A stretch of DNA of 64,000 nt from Prorocentrum cordatum (GCA_963575745.1 CAUYUJ010015845.1:110545-174544); one strand, 5' to 3'. Positions 11,410-23,064 are shown, counted from the first letter of the stretch. Made by a program: numbers and translations. The notes: generated by a model from the letters alone, not told the origin.

Positions 11410-11890
11410 TCTAGCTCACTCCCACCCGCCCTCCCAACAAATAAGTAACATCCGAGCCTGAGCATGTTCAGTGGTCGTTTTTGGATGAACGGCTACTGGG
11501 AACCAAAGCCGACCCCAGGTGCGCGACGCTTGGGCTAGGTGCGCCACGCGTGCCAGGCGCGCAGCGCGCGCAAGGCACCCCTTGAGCCCAAGCGTGCCAG
11601 GCACGCCTGGTGCGCCAGATGCGCCACGTGCTCCGAGTGCGTAAGGTGCGCCGCACACTCCAGCCGCGCCAGGTGCGCCACGATCGGGGCGGGTGCAGGG
11701 TGCGTCAGGTGCGCATGCGCACGTGACACCACACATCGGGAACCATGTCGGCCCCCGCAAAAGCCAATGCCCATCATTGTGTTTGGTGAGCCTGCGCGCA
11801 GCAGGCCACGCGCCACCACCCCCGCCGTCCCTGCCAAAAGCCATTTGACAGTGAACGCGCGACGGCCGCGCCTCATCCAGATTTAGCCGC
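11410..11890 (+). repeat. GCGCCA-rich dispersed repeat, copy 1
   Basis: The leader CCACCCGCCCTCCCAACA is followed by a degenerate run of GTGCGCCACG and GTGCCAGGCGCGC phrases with a 9-12 base rhythm, ending near a GCAGGCCACG phrase. Related copies lie at 41.46-42.06, 47.87-48.23, 55.61-55.98 and 61.31-61.85 kb. Frames rich in Cys, His, Arg, Ala and Trp across it are artefacts. Confidence 0.7.
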
Positions 11891-11924
11891 GATTGTAGCC
11901 CTGCCCCAGAGGGCTAGTGGAATT

Positions 11925-12045
11925 TCTATCCCCTTATCCCTGTGTCTACTCCTAACTCTATGTATCCCTATCCTATATCCCCGTTCCATCCGTGTCCCTA
12001 TATCCGTAACCCTATATCCCTACCTATACGACCACCTTGCGGGTG
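11925..12045 (+). repeat. Degenerate (TATCCC)n tract
   Basis: Imperfect TATCCC / TATCCCTA hexamers. Similar short runs occur at 4003-4018, 7705-7735 and 13330-13350. It is not the TTTAGGG telomere repeat. Confidence 0.7.
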
Positions 12046-12077
12046 ATAAGGAGGTGAGGGGGGAGGGGGAACCAACG

Positions 12078-12263
12078 TCTCACTCAATCGATCTCGCTAT
12101 CGATCTCACATTCGGTCTCACATTCGGTCTCACATTCGGTCTCACATTCGGTCTCACTATCGATCTCACTATCGATCTCACAATCGATCTCGCAATCGAT
12201 CTCACTATCGATATCACAATCGATCTCGCAATCGATCTCACATTCGGTCTCACAATCGAACTC

Positions 12264-12305
<42 letters not shown>

Positions 12306-12336
12306 GCATCATCATCATCATCATCATCATCATCGG

Positions 12337-12385
<49 letters not shown>

Positions 12386-12518
12386 GTAATCATCATCATA
12401 ATCATCATCATCGGGACACCATCGTCGTCATCATCATCAACATAATAATCATCATCACCATCGGGACACCATCATCATCATCGACATCATCATCATCAAC
12501 GTCATCATCAGCATCATT

Positions 12519-12551
<33 letters not shown>

Positions 12552-12958
12552 GGGACACCATCATCATCATCATCATCAACATCATCATCACCATCAACAT
12601 CATCATCAACATCCTCGTCATCGGGACACCATCTTCATCAACATCATCAACGTCATCATCATCATCATCATCACCACCATCATCATCACCATCATCACTA
12701 TCATCACCATCATCACCATCATCACCATCATCATCTCACAATCGATCTGACTATCGATCTCAGAATCGATCTCACTATCGATCTCACAATCGATCTCACA
12801 TTCGGTCTCACTACCGATATCACAATCGATCTCGCAATCGACGTCATCATCATCATCATCATCATCATCGTCATCATCAACATCATCATCATCATCATCG
12901 CCATCATCAACATCATCATCATCATCAGTGCCATCATCATCATCACCATCATCATCAT

Positions 12959-12999
<41 letters not shown>

Positions 13000-13013
13000 A
13001 CATCATGATCGGG
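12078..13013 (+). repeat. 12-bp CTCACA-TCGAT repeat and long (ATC)n microsatellite
   Basis: 12080-12265 is a 12-bp tandem repeat (TCTCACATTCGG and TCTCACAATCGA variants), resumed at 12735-12845. Between and after these, 12266-12735 and 12846-13013 are (ATC)n interrupted by CGGGACACC at about 12412, 12462, 12551 and 12621. The minus-strand poly-Asp frame (12618-13367) is a by-product. Confidence 0.9.
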
Positions 13014-13200
13014 ACACCGACGGGACACCGGCGGGACACCGGCGGGACACCGCGCGCCACCGGCCGCCCGGCGGAGAATCATTTGGTCCGGCCGCGCCTC
13101 AGCCACAGAGGACACCACCGGGACACCGGCGGGACACCGCGCGCCACCGGCCGCTCGGTGGAGAATCATTTGGTCCGGCCGCGCCTCAGCCACAGGAGTT
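13008..13200 (+). repeat. 87-bp direct repeat seeded by CGGGACACC units
   Basis: Several CGGGACACC units lead into two copies of an approximately 70-bp sequence offset by 87 bp (13041-13108 and 13128-13196), sharing GGAGAATCATTTGGTCCGGC. The same GGGACACC phrase interrupts the upstream (ATC)n. Confidence 0.8.
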
Positions 13201-13784
13201 TTTCCTCTCGCCTGCCCACGCAGCTTCGCCTCGCCCGCACGCACGGCACGCACGAACACGAAACCGAAATCGATTTCCCGGTAGGGGGGCTCTCCGTTCC
13301 ACTTCGATCTCACCCCCTCACCTCCGATCCCTACCCATATCCCTATCGCATCTCCGATTCCCCCCATCGTGACCCCCTATCGTAGCTCCCCACAGGAGCT
13401 GCGTAAAGCTGTTCAGGGACTTCTGCCGCAAGGTTGTCAGTTATGTAGTCCTTTCCATGCTGCGCTGTTCGGGTCACTCCGAAGTCTGTCGTTCGCAGGT
13501 TCCGCGGACCACATCACCGGACACTCCGTGGCCAGCCCCGTGACACTGCGACAAGACGGTGTCGCGTTGCCGAAGGAGCGTGCGGCGAATCCTGTTCTGC
13601 ACAGGATGTGGGAGCACGTTACGCAGTGAGATGTCGATGCGCTGCCCCACCTCTCGTTGTTGAAGTCATGATGGGCAGTTGTTTGCCGTTCTCGACCTCC
13701 GGGGGCCCTCACCCGGCCTTGGGACTTGCGCTCGGTCGGTCATACAAGCTCAAGAGGCTTTCTTCGGCCGCCCCCAGATGCCAG
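13201..13784. other. Unassigned sequence
   Basis: No gene is recognised. A plus-strand frame of 86 codons (13369-13629) and a minus-strand frame of 91 codons (13437-13712) overlap each other without a domain. Confidence 0.4.
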
Positions 13785-13903
13785 TCTAGACGGTTCGCGT
13801 AACCCCACCAACTCATCCAGAAACGATGCCCAGAAGAGTTAACTACCCCGATCAGGGATGCGGAGGATAATGCGGTGGAGCAAGGAGCTGGGTAAGACAT
13901 CGT
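13785..13903 (+). repeat. Short dispersed repeat, copy 2
   Basis: Matches 7737-7842 at TCTAGACG, GCGTAACCCC, CATCCAGAAACGA and AAGACATC. Its neighbourhood has no coding evidence. Confidence 0.55.
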
Positions 13904-14023
13904 GCATTGCGCAGTTACGTGCGCACCTGATTCCAGTGATCACGTTCGTCAGCACTTCACTGCAGCGACTGCCCCCGTACTCTCCATGCGTTGTTCCGCT
14001 TGTTCGTGAAGATGTTGCATCGC

Positions 14024-14066
14024 AGTGTGTGTGTGTGTGTGTTTTTGTGTGTGTGTTTTGTGTGTC
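14024..14066 (+). repeat. (GT)n microsatellite
   Basis: A GT run with short T interruptions. Its frames read Cys-Val repeats on the plus strand and His-Thr repeats on the minus strand. Confidence 0.9.
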
Positions 14067-14429
14067 TGTGCGGACTGCCTCCCAGCCGCCGCTATCTCTG
14101 GCGCGCCGCCTGGCTCCGCTGGATGTCGCGGTGCTTCGGCTTGCGTCTTCTTGTGGTTCCGCCGCCTTCAGGTCGTTTTCCCCGTCGCTCCTTGACGCAC
14201 TCCTTCGTCGGTTCACGCCTGCTTGCTCGCTCTTCCAACCTTCCTCTCCCAGTCTGCTTATGGCTTGTGTCACCTTCGCACCCTCGCCGCACCTCCGTCC
14301 GCTCATCGCCCCTCCACGCCATCCAGGCCCAGGTGGTTATGGCTGCCGCGGGCTGCGAGACGCTGAGCGGTCTCTGAATGCTCGGCCGGGCGTTGACGCG
14401 CGCGCGCGCTTCACACCGCCTGTGCCCGA

Positions 14430-14700
14430 CCTTCTACGCCCCGTCGCCGCGCGCGGGGCCGCGACGCCAAACAAGTGTGTCTATGTGTGGCTTGAGCGCC
14501 CGAGCGGTATCTTGCCTTGGCCGCGCGCGTCCGATGTGAGTGTGTGTGTGTGTGTGTGTGTCTCTGCGTGTGCGTGTGAGTGTGTGTGTGTGTGTGTGCG
14601 TGTGTGTGTGTGCGTGGGTCCGTTTGCGTGTGTCTGTGTCTGTGTCTGTGTCTGTGTCTGTGTCTGCGTCTTTGTGTCTGCGTGTGTGCCCAGTCTGCGT
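14430..14700 (+). repeat. (GT)n / (TGTGTC)n microsatellite with a shared leader
   Basis: 14537-14640 is (GT)n and about 14630-14675 is (TGTGTC)n. The upstream phrase CCGACCTTCTACGCC, followed by CGCGACGCCAAACAA, is found again at about 17130-17162 next to another GT-rich run. Confidence 0.8.
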
Positions 14701-14819
14701 CTGGAGGTTGCCCGGTCCTTGCCCCGCCCTGGCTTTCCTGGCACGCGCTTGTTTCGGCCCGGCGTGCTTCGGTTCTCGCCGCTCTGGCCTTCGTGGGCGC
14801 ATCGCGCCCTCGGCGGGTA

Positions 14820-17060
14820 GCTGGCGGAAGTGGCCCGGACGCGGGCCCGCCGGCTTGAGGCCTGGAAACTTCAGACTGGGCTGTCCAGGGTCTGGGATCC
14901 GGGCGTGCGGCGCGGGCGGGCCCGGGTGGATGTTTCGCCGTCCTGAGCGGCTCCGAGGGCCCCCGTCGCCACGGTTGGATTCGCCGCGGCTAAGTGGTTT
15001 GAACGCACGTCGGGGGCGGTTTGCGGTGCTGCGGCCATTTCGGCGCCCGAGCGAGGGAGGGACAACCGCCCGTTTGGCCTGCAGGCTCAGGGCGCGGCGT
15101 CGCCCGGGGTGCTGTCTGGACCCGGGGCAGGTCGTCCCCCGGAGAGGACGGCAACCGCGACACCTCTTTGTACAATCTTGTGCGGCGATCGGTCGCGTAC
15201 CTGTTTCGCATTCGGGAGGCGACATCGCCCAGGGCGTCGCCAGACATCAGGGCAACCCTCCCGATTCGCCCCGAGGAGTGACAACGACCGCGGCGTTGAT
15301 CGACAAGTCCGTGCGACGATCTGTAGCGTCCCTGGCACACCCGTGACGGCAGTGACGCCCGTCATCCCAAACACACAGGGTGGACCCTATGACCCGAGGC
15401 CCTCCCCTCGATGGGGACGGGCCTAGCGTCTGCCCGCGCGAGGGCGGACGCCCTACCCCAATGCTGTCCTGCGGTCAGCGGCGTACCTGGTGACCTGGAT
15501 GCCTTTCAGTGCGAGGGGTCCCCCCCCCTTCAAAATGGCGACCCCGACACAGCAGGGTACAGCCGTTCGGGCAGTGCACCAAACTCTCCAGGAGCTAACG
15601 GCGGGCGGGGAAGTCTGCGGGTCCCCTGGCGGGTCCCGCGCACGGCAAAGCACCAGGGCAGCGGCGTCCCCCAACCCTGGCCCTTCCCATGACCGACGCT
15701 GGTCCCCGACGACGATAGCGCCACTGAGGCCGTGGCACCTGATGGGGAACCGCGGCGGCCAGACGGCCGTAGCGACTGGTCTGTCCGCCAGCAGCACGGC
15801 GGCCGAGGACGTTCGCCTGGACCTGGACTGGGATCGTGCTGGAGTTCGGGGTGGGCTGGCCGATCGTCTGGTTCGGCAGGATCTCCGCCGTTCGCCCCGA
15901 CTTGGTTACGTCTGCCTTTCCTTCCCTTCCCCGCCTTCTTCCTCCCCGTGCTTCGGACCTGGCTGGAGCGTCCCCCCCCCAAGGTGCATGCCCCTTTGCC
16001 CCACTGCTCTGGCAGCTGGGCGCCCCCGCTTGGCCAGCCCTGTGCCCCCGCCCCTCCCGGCTGGTCGCGCTCGCCGGCTGGGCTGGCAGCTCCTCCCGCT
16101 TGCCCCGCTGTTCCCGCAGCTGGGCGCCCGCGACTGGCCATTCCTGCGGCCAGGCGTTCCTGGCTCCTCCGGCTGTGATGCGTGCGACGGCTGGGCCGGC
16201 CGGCCATCCCCCTCCTTGCCTTCCACCCAGCCGCTTGGGTGCTCCCTATCCGTTGTGGGCGTCCTCGTCGCGCTGCGCCGAGCAGCCCCGGGCAGTCCTG
16301 TTGAGCTGGTAGACCTGCAGTTCTGATCTCAGCAGCTCGGCATGGCAGTATTGCTGCATGTTGTTGCAGCGAGCTGGTCGCTGGCCCAGTCCCCATGGTC
16401 GCTTGGACCTTCCCGTATCCCAAGTGCGCCGCGCCCGCAGCAAAGCCTGTCGCCCACGGCCTTCTGACGAACACCTGGATGTTGCCCGCATCTGTGGTCT
16501 CGCTCGCCGTTCTCCTCCACGTACTGGTTCGCCTTGGCCTACGCGCTCTGGGCCTGCAGCCTCTGCCTTGGCCCCTGGGTGTGGCCATGATGTCGTTCCG
16601 AGTCCACTGCCAAGCTGCCTCGGAGCTGGCTGGCCGCACTGGCCAGTCCTGACGAAGTTCTTCGTGCAGTGAGTGCCCTCCCTCTGTCGCCCGCCATCCG
16701 CGGCCGCCCTCCGTCTTCTTGCTCCCTGCTGCAGCTGGGCAACTTGTTGGTTCCCGATCCCCGCTTACTAGAGCGCGTGCGGATTGCCTCTGCCGCGCTG
16801 CGACGTAAAAAGTTTGTGTGCGCGCGCACCCTCCGTTTCTGCCCTGATGCCTCCCCAGCTTTCCGCGCCTCGGCGCTCGTGCAAAACACGGCTTTTGTTT
16901 ATGTGTTGTGCACTTGCTTGTCAGGTGTCCCTTGACTGGGCTATCCCCGGGACTGCCGGCCTAGCGTTCATGCCCCCTTACGCGGGGTGGCCAATCTACT
17001 GCCAACGTGATCCGTAGCTCTGCCGTGCTGAACTGTTTTTTCGCAAAGGCTGAAGAGCTG
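14820..17060. other. Very GC-rich unassigned region
   Basis: Long overlapping frames exist on both strands (for example 15530-16639 minus, 15490-16326 plus). They are dominated by Arg, Gly, Pro and Ala, overlap each other fully and show no domain. I treat them as GC artefacts. A 9-bp direct repeat (GCTGAAGA) occurs near 17050. Confidence 0.5.
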
Positions 17061-17179
17061 AAGAGCTGAACTGCGTGTGTGTGTGTGTGTGAATGTTTGT
17101 GTGTCTGCGTGTGCATGCGCGTGTCTTGTCCCGACCTTTCTACGCCGCGACGCCAAACAACATGTGTGCGTTTGTGTGT

Positions 17180-19540
17180 GCGCGTGTGCAAGGATGTCGT
17201 TCGGTTTAGCTGTCCTTGTTGTAATCAATTAATTCACCATCGCGCACCTCGCCCTCGCCGCTCTTGAGCCAGCGCCAGCGCTGCGACATATCAGCGTGTC
17301 GCTCGGTGTCGTGTTTCTCGCTGGGCCGTGTGAGTCCCAGGCCGCTCCGTTGGCCATGGCGCCTCTTCCGGGCCTTTCTTCGAGTGCTTCTGCAGCGTCG
17401 CTGCGCGCGTGGCCGCGACGCCCAAAATTGAGTGTCGATCGGCTGTGTTGATTTTGGTCCCCCAACATTCGTACGGAGAACGTTTCCATGAATTGACGTG
17501 GATATGACATCTACAGCACACGTAGCTACAGGCAGAAAGAGGCAAACATTCAGGCATAGACAAGCGCGGATCGACAAACGTTTTTGAGAGCTCAGGATGG
17601 GCCCGGTCAAGCTCGGTGAGATGGTCAAGAGACGACCCCCGACAAGAGGTGACAAGAGGTGCGCACACGCGTTCCGTTTTCAGGTCCTGCTTTTGGACCA
17701 CGGCGGCGGCGGTTTCCCGCAACGCGTGGGCGTGCAGCCCCGGTTAAGCATACCAACATTCGTGCGGCAGGCGATCAGGCAGCGGTCTAGATTACAGTCA
17801 AGACGTTGGAGTAAGGACCACTATGGGCTCGGGAGGTGGCTCTGGCAAATCTGAGCGGAGTTCCGAAAGTGTATGTTCACGTAGTTGTTCATTCCTCCTG
17901 GCTTGGCATCCACGAGCGGGAGTGGCAGCAGGCTCAATTCGGAGAGGGGCGCATGTGGTATGCCAGAGCACCGCCCCTCCTGCAGAACCACCCCAACTAC
18001 GGCGACGACAAGGGCAAGGGCAAGGGCAAGGGCGGCGGCAAGGGCGATGCCGCCCCAGCCGCCACTGCCGCAATGCCCCCGCCAGACGTCCCCGTCAAGA
18101 CCGATGGCGCCAAGCCGAGGCCAGTGGCGGCCAGGTGCGTTCCGCCCCCCCCGCCGCTGGGAGCTCGTCGGGGGTCGTCATCGTCCTCGCCCGCCTCTTC
18201 CTCCTCGTCGTCCTCCCCTCCTTGCCCCGTTCTTCTCCCCGATCCCCATCCCAATGCTGAGCATGGGGGAGAGAGAAGGCAGGGAGAGCAGAAGGATGAG
18301 GAGTATGGCAGGCTCGTCATCCTCCTGCTCTCTCTGCCTTCCCTCCTCCGCTCCCCCCGTCTCCCTTCTCCGCCAACAGGGGCAGGGGCGGGGAAGGAGG
18401 GACAAGGGAGGGAGAGGAGGGAGGAGGACAGGAGGGAAGGAATCTGTGGGAGGGACGATGGAGGCGGGGGAGTGCAATCAGATGGAGCAGGCACCCAAAC
18501 GCAGGCGTTTGTTGTGGACGGTGCTTGGGAGCGTTTAGCCATACGTGTGTGTGTTTTTTTCGCACAGGGCGGAAGCCACCCTGCGTCGCGTGCTAGCACC
18601 CAGCAGGGCCTGCAGGCCACTGCCGCCGGGGCGGGCAGGGCGCTGTCCCGCAGGATTTGGCCCTGGAGAGCGACTCCGAGCAAGCCTTTGCCTGGAGGGG
18701 AGCAGCAGTGCTTCTTCAGGACGGGTTCGAGCCCACGGTGGCCGTGTCGAGCCCAGGCAATCGACACCCCATCAGTGCAGGCATTGGCTTTGCAATCACA
18801 TAACGCAGCAGTATGCAATTCAATTTCTACACTCATTACGTTTCGTTATCGCCGCCTGTCCTATTCGTTGTCGCAGTAGCCGACAGCCCAAAAGCAGGCC
18901 CAGAATGGTCGCAACAGGGCGGTCAATGGACGCACAGCTGCCCAAGACGAAGCGGCAGGCTGGTGAGGTTGCTGGTGAGAACCGTGCCCAAGAGGCTCCG
19001 AGGTAGAATGGGGTGACAGTTCCTTTATATGGCGGGTTAGCATAGCCATGATCTCCCAATGCCGTTGCGCACTTTCACATTCACCGCGAGCTTTAGGACT
19101 GCGGTGGCTGGGACGGCTGACCATTCGCTGTGTCGAAGTGAACGTCATTGTGCTCCTCATGCTCCTGCTCATTGATGTCGGGTCAAGTGCATGTAAGAGC
19201 TGGCCTGCGTTTACTTCAAGGACCACCTTCTCTGGCATGTGTGACACGTGTGTGCTTGCAGCTGCTTGGCTCGACGACTAGATCGCCATGATCCCCAAAC
19301 CAGTTGGGCGAGCGCAGGCGTGGCGTCTTCGACCAGCCAGTTCTTCGACACGCTCCCTCGAGATGGGGGCGCCGGCTGGCACGAGCTTGGCGTGGGCCTC
19401 CAACGGCCCCCCCGGCGCCCCTCAGGACTGCATGCCCGCCCTGTCTGCGGGCCCTTGCCACGACCCCGCGTGGGCGACTTCTCCGAGGCTCGCGGGAGCT
19501 CCGACGCGGAGCTCGCGGTGTCGCAGTGGCCCGGGTGTGG
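17180..19540. other. Unassigned region with possible exon fragments
   Basis: A plus-strand stretch from about 17860 to 18134 reads like protein: a Trp/Tyr-containing segment, then a Lys/Gly-rich run (KGKGKGKGGGKG), then a Pro-rich part, with an AG/GTGCG boundary at its end that would suit a splice donor. It is the best exon candidate here, but no domain is visible and no start can be fixed. From 18180 to 18450 the sequence is purine/pyrimidine-skewed low complexity. Confidence 0.25.
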
Positions 19541-19553
19541 CGCCGACCTCTCT

Positions 19554-19680
19554 TGACATCGCTCGGACGTGTGCATGCTTCTCTCCGCGAGGACCATCCA
19601 GGAGCATCCTTCATCATCGAGCCGGAAAAATACGCACGAAACCCAAAACTACACCCGGAACGGACGTCCGAGCGATGGCA
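19554..19680. mobile_element. 127-bp MITE, copy 1
   Basis: The ends are inverted repeats of 17 bases: TGACATCGCTCGGACGT on the left and ACGTCCGAGCGATGGCA on the right, with one mismatch. The interior holds GAGGACCATC and a run of A leading to a GCACGAAA phrase. Two further copies lie at 19875-20002 and 26353-26481. No coding capacity. Confidence 0.75.
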
Positions 19681-19874
19681 AGTCTCGCGCGCCGGCTCGA
19701 TGTCGGGGGCAGCGTTAGGGGCGGATAGGCTCAGTGGAGGGGGGGGGGCGGTACAGCGACTCCGATCGCCCATGCAGCGCTGGTCGGTGGTGGACGGCCC
19801 GCCCCGCCCAGGTAGGTACGGTCTCGCTGCTGGGGGCCTATCGCTCACCGTTCGACGAGGTATCACCGACTCCC

Positions 19875-20002
19875 TGGCATCGCTCGGACGTGTGCATTTC
19901 TTCTCGGCGAGAACCATCGAGGACCATCCTGGACCATCGAGCCGAAAAAAACACACATGAAAACGAAAAAAGCACGGGGAAATGGACGTCCGAGCGGCGC
20001 CA
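19875..20002. mobile_element. 128-bp MITE, copy 2
   Basis: Left end TGGCATCGCTCGGACGT, right end ACGTCCGAGCGGCGCCA. The interior shares GAACCATCGAGGACCATC and the A-rich CACACATGAAA part with copies 1 and 3. It lies only 195 bp from copy 1 in the same orientation. Confidence 0.75.
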
Positions 20003-21050
20003 AGATTCCAGTTCCACATGTCCCCCGAGCCGTGCCCCCTCGAACGTTCCCCCTCACGACACGAGCCAGGACGGTGGCTTACGGCCGTTTTCAACCCTTG
20101 GTGCCTTCCTCTTTTTGTTCCCGTGGTGTCGTTGCCCCTCCTCCGCTTCTTCGTCACACCTACCCCGGGTGGAAGAGGGAGGTTGGAAGAACGAGCTCGC
20201 CAAGCCACAAACGCCCAGAGGGTGGGATTCTCCTCTCCCTTCTCCACTTCCGCCTCGGGGGTCAGAGCTGGCAATGCTCCTCGTCCTGCCCACCCCTGAA
20301 CTGCCCCAGCCCTCCCCGGCCGCCCCAGGTGGGCAAGGAAGGCCACGGTGAAGACGGAGGCGGACGCGTGCAAGCCTGGCGACGCAGAGGTGGGCTGGGA
20401 GGACGGGCTTTCGTCCAGGCCACCCCACTCCCAGACAGGCGGCCCTCGCTGGGCCCTGGGACCGTCGAACATTGGTCCGGGACGAAGAGCCGGCCGGCAT
20501 GAATTAGGGAAAAGGTTCACACTTCAAGGGACCCCGTGATGAGAAATTCAAGACATCGGACGTCTTAGATTGGGGCCGGAGTGGGGAGGCGGAGGATCGC
20601 GCCACATCTCCGATGTGGAGCCCGATTTTCCCCACGCCGATGTATCGCCGATGGCGCCGATGCATCGCCGATGCACAGGCAATGCGGCGCGATATTTCGA
20701 TCCTATGCCTAAAACCAGCCTAATCCGGCGCAGTGCCGTTTTTCCGCCCCATTCCCGTTCAATTTGACTTAATCGGGCTTATCTTGCAGAGTGTCTCTTG
20801 AATAGCGCTAACATTCTCCCTCAATCATTCTTGCGAAGACCTCCCAGGCGTTGCCTCCGAACATCCCACCGCGTCGCCAGTCCATCGCGAGTGCATTGTG
20901 GGGTGGTGCTGTTGGTGTGCGTTGTCGGATGGGGATCCCCGCTCGAACGGTAGCCCCCCTCGTGGTCCGACAACCCGCACCTGCACCCGCACCCATAGCG
21001 CCTGCATCACATTGCCCTCCCCCATCCCTCCTTGAGTGTGTGATGTTTTT
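20003..21050. other. Unassigned sequence
   Basis: No gene is recognised. At 20635-20685 the phrase ATCGCCGATG recurs (four close copies). Around 20760-20795 a T-rich stretch ending in TTATCTTGCAG looks like a splice acceptor on the plus strand, but no matching exon can be shown. Confidence 0.35.
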
Positions 21051-21482
21051 TCAGCAGGCAGAGTCGGCGCGAATTGTGATGTGACCAGGGGGAGGGAGTG
21101 GGGGGGGCTTGGTGAAGATGCCATCCACCTCCTCGCGGTGTTTCTGGGCACAGGCCTCATCCTTGTGGCTGACCATGATGGCGAACGCGGCCGGCAGGCC
21201 AACTTGCACGTCTTGGTTCACCCTGAGAGCCTTGGGGTTGATGAAATTAAGATTCATCTCGAAGATCCACTCCTCGGAGTTGGACAATATTTCAACGGGG
21301 ACGAGACGGTCTCGTCGGCGATGGGTTGCCACCCGGGCTGCCTTTGTATCTTCCCACATCTGAAGATGTGAATTATTGAATGCGATCCGCAATGTATCTC
21401 CTGGATTCACGCTTTCAAATCCACTGGGTACGATACTGTTTGTCGTCATCCTGATGGCGACTGGATCCAACTTGCATTGCAT
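21051..21482 (-). CDS. Unrecognised 143-residue protein or exon
   Basis: The frame begins ATG directly after an in-frame TGA and ends at TGA 21051. The composition is protein-like (balanced charge, few repeats), with NPGDTLRIAFNNSHLQMWED in the N-terminal third, EEWIFEMNLNFINPKALRV in the middle and a Pro-rich tail. I do not recognise the family. It faces away from the frame at 21602-22054 with 119 bases between them, an arrangement known for divergent gene pairs. It may be a single exon of a longer gene or a decayed gene. No promoter signal can be pointed to; dinoflagellates lack a usual TATA box. Confidence 0.3.
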   Translation of the reverse strand: MQCKLDPVAIRMTTNSIVPSGFESVNPGDTLRIAFNNSHLQMWEDTKAARVATHRRRDRLVPVEILSNSEEWIFEMNLNFINPKALRVNQDVQVGLPAAFAIMVSHKDEACAQKHREEVDGIFTKPPPLPPPGHITIRADSAC

Positions 21483-21601
21483 TCACACTACATGCAGGCG
21501 GAGCTCTCTAGGCTGATCGTCCAGCTGATGGAAGAGCTCGCACAATTCGACAGTGCCGCCCAACGTGGCTGGACGACGATGATGCCGAATAACCAGGACT
21601 C

Positions 21602-22054
21602 ATGCGCACGCTCAGAAACATCCAGCGGGAATTAAAGCCTTACTGTTTCACCTACGACTGTGCGCTCGTTGCGAGGGGGACGCCGATTGGACCCTCATCT
21701 CAGGCACCTGCACCAAACGAGGCCCCGACTGGCATGTCGAGCTGCAGCATTCTCAGAAACCTCCTCGGGCCGTCGGGGGCAGACTCCCTTGAGCCCTGCT
21801 TCGCTGTTCTTGCAGAAAATGCAGCATGGACCAGCTTGTGCGACTCCGATTCCGACGACGAGTCAGACGATGGCAACTCCGACGTTGGCGGCGACATGTG
21901 TAGGCCTGCCTTCACACCAACGCACGGCTGGCCTCCGAGGCTGACCCAAGCAACGGCCACGCTCGAGTCTGAGGATGGCTACGCCGCGTCCGCGTCCAAC
22001 GACGACCGTGCGCTCGACGACCTCGCCGACTCCTACGAGGATGGCATGTGCTGA
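21602..22054 (+). CDS. Unrecognised acidic 150-residue protein or exon
   Basis: The frame starts with ATG at 21602 and ends at TGA 22054. Residues 80-97 are strongly acidic (CDSDSDDESDDGNSDVGG), and the C-terminus is acidic again (ALDDLADSYEDG). Cysteines are spread along the protein. The composition differs from the Arg/Pro/Gly frames produced by GC-rich noise nearby, so I list it as possible coding sequence. No domain is visible and the function is unknown. It is divergent to 21051-21482. Confidence 0.3.
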   Translation: MRTLRNIQRELKPYCFTYDCALVARGTPIGPSSQAPAPNEAPTGMSSCSILRNLLGPSGADSLEPCFAVLAENAAWTSLCDSDSDDESDDGNSDVGGDMCRPAFTPTHGWPPRLTQATATLESEDGYAASASNDDRALDDLADSYEDGMC

Positions 22055-22930
22055 CACTGCCGATTCCGAGAAGGAGGACGTGGCAGACCGCCCCACGACG
22101 CGGCGGCGTTGGCTGCGGCGGAGGCCCCTAAACCAGCATCGCCCATGCCGTTTCCTGGCGGTATCGCTTGGGGGGGTGGGTCCCATCCCTCCTGAGGCGC
22201 ACCATTTAGAAGCGGGGTGCGTGACACCCTCCGCCTTCCGCGCATCAGATCGCCCGGCCATCCATTGTCACATTTATTGATGCCATGACTCGTCGCCCCG
22301 CAATGATGCAAACACCCTCTCAACGGCGACCTTGGCGCAACGCTGCGTGCTCTTTGGCTTCTCCTTCGGCGAGTTCCGCATGACCCATCTTCAGCTCATC
22401 TCTGAGCACAAAGCACTGCTGTACAGCATTCCTTGCTCGAGGGTTTCTGGACTTCGGTCCCTCGCGTGACCTCGGTTTCGTGCAGATCAGTGTGAGCCCT
22501 AGTCACTGTGAGCTGCTGGTACAACTGCACCTGCATGCCAACCTTTCGCCACAGAGAAGTGTGTAATCTGCATCTGGGCCGCAACATGATGCTGACCGAT
22601 GCAACTCCGAATGCGTGGAATCAGCTGGACTGCCAGTTCAATGACCGCCTCCTTGTGTATCTACCTCATCAGACAGGGCACTGTACTTAAATCTGTCTCT
22701 CGGGGGTGGAAGCCCTTAGAGGAACACGGGGGGAGGAGGCGGCACGCGTTTTTACCAGCCAGTAGAAGAAATCAAGTGCAGCAGTTGCGGCGGCTCGGAC
22801 ATTGGTCACGGGCATTCGCGCGAACACTAAAAGGCGGGCTCAGATTGCCTCCCAACGTCGCGCCGCGGCGCCCACGTATCGCGACTGCCGAGGCTGCCCT
22901 GCGCTCTTGGGGACCTGGCTTGGCGCGGCG
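22055..22930. other. Unassigned sequence
   Basis: Overlapping short frames on both strands; no domain, repeat or RNA gene recognised. Confidence 0.4.
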
Positions 22931-23033
22931 CTCCTCCTCCTCCTCCTCCTCCTCCTCCTCCTCCTCCTCCTTCTCCTCCCCTTCCTCCTCCTCCTGCTCC
23001 TCCTCCTCCTCCTCCTCCTCGTCCTCCTCCTCC
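22931..23033 (+). repeat. (CTC)n microsatellite
   Basis: About 34 CTC-type triplets with a few interruptions. It gives poly-Ser and poly-Leu on the plus strand and poly-Glu and poly-Gly on the minus strand. Confidence 0.95.
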
Positions 23034-23064
23034 ATCAGTCGTGGACTGATCTGACCTGGGGGCG

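Noticed and set aside
11925-12045. Telomere repeat
   Set aside because: The unit is TATCCC, not TTTAGGG, and the tract is short and degenerate.
12618-13367. 249-codon minus-strand frame with poly-Asp
   Set aside because: It is the translation of (ATC)n on the opposite strand.
15530-16639. 369-codon minus-strand frame
   Set aside because: Arg/Gly/Pro/Ala-rich and overlapped by long plus-strand frames in a very GC-rich area; no domain.
18722-18745. T-arm-like GGGTTCGAGCCC suggesting a tRNA
   Set aside because: The flanking bases do not form a five-pair T stem, and no acceptor or anticodon arm can be folded around it.
19216-20520. 434-codon minus-strand frame
   Set aside because: It runs through two complete MITE copies and GC-rich sequence without any domain.
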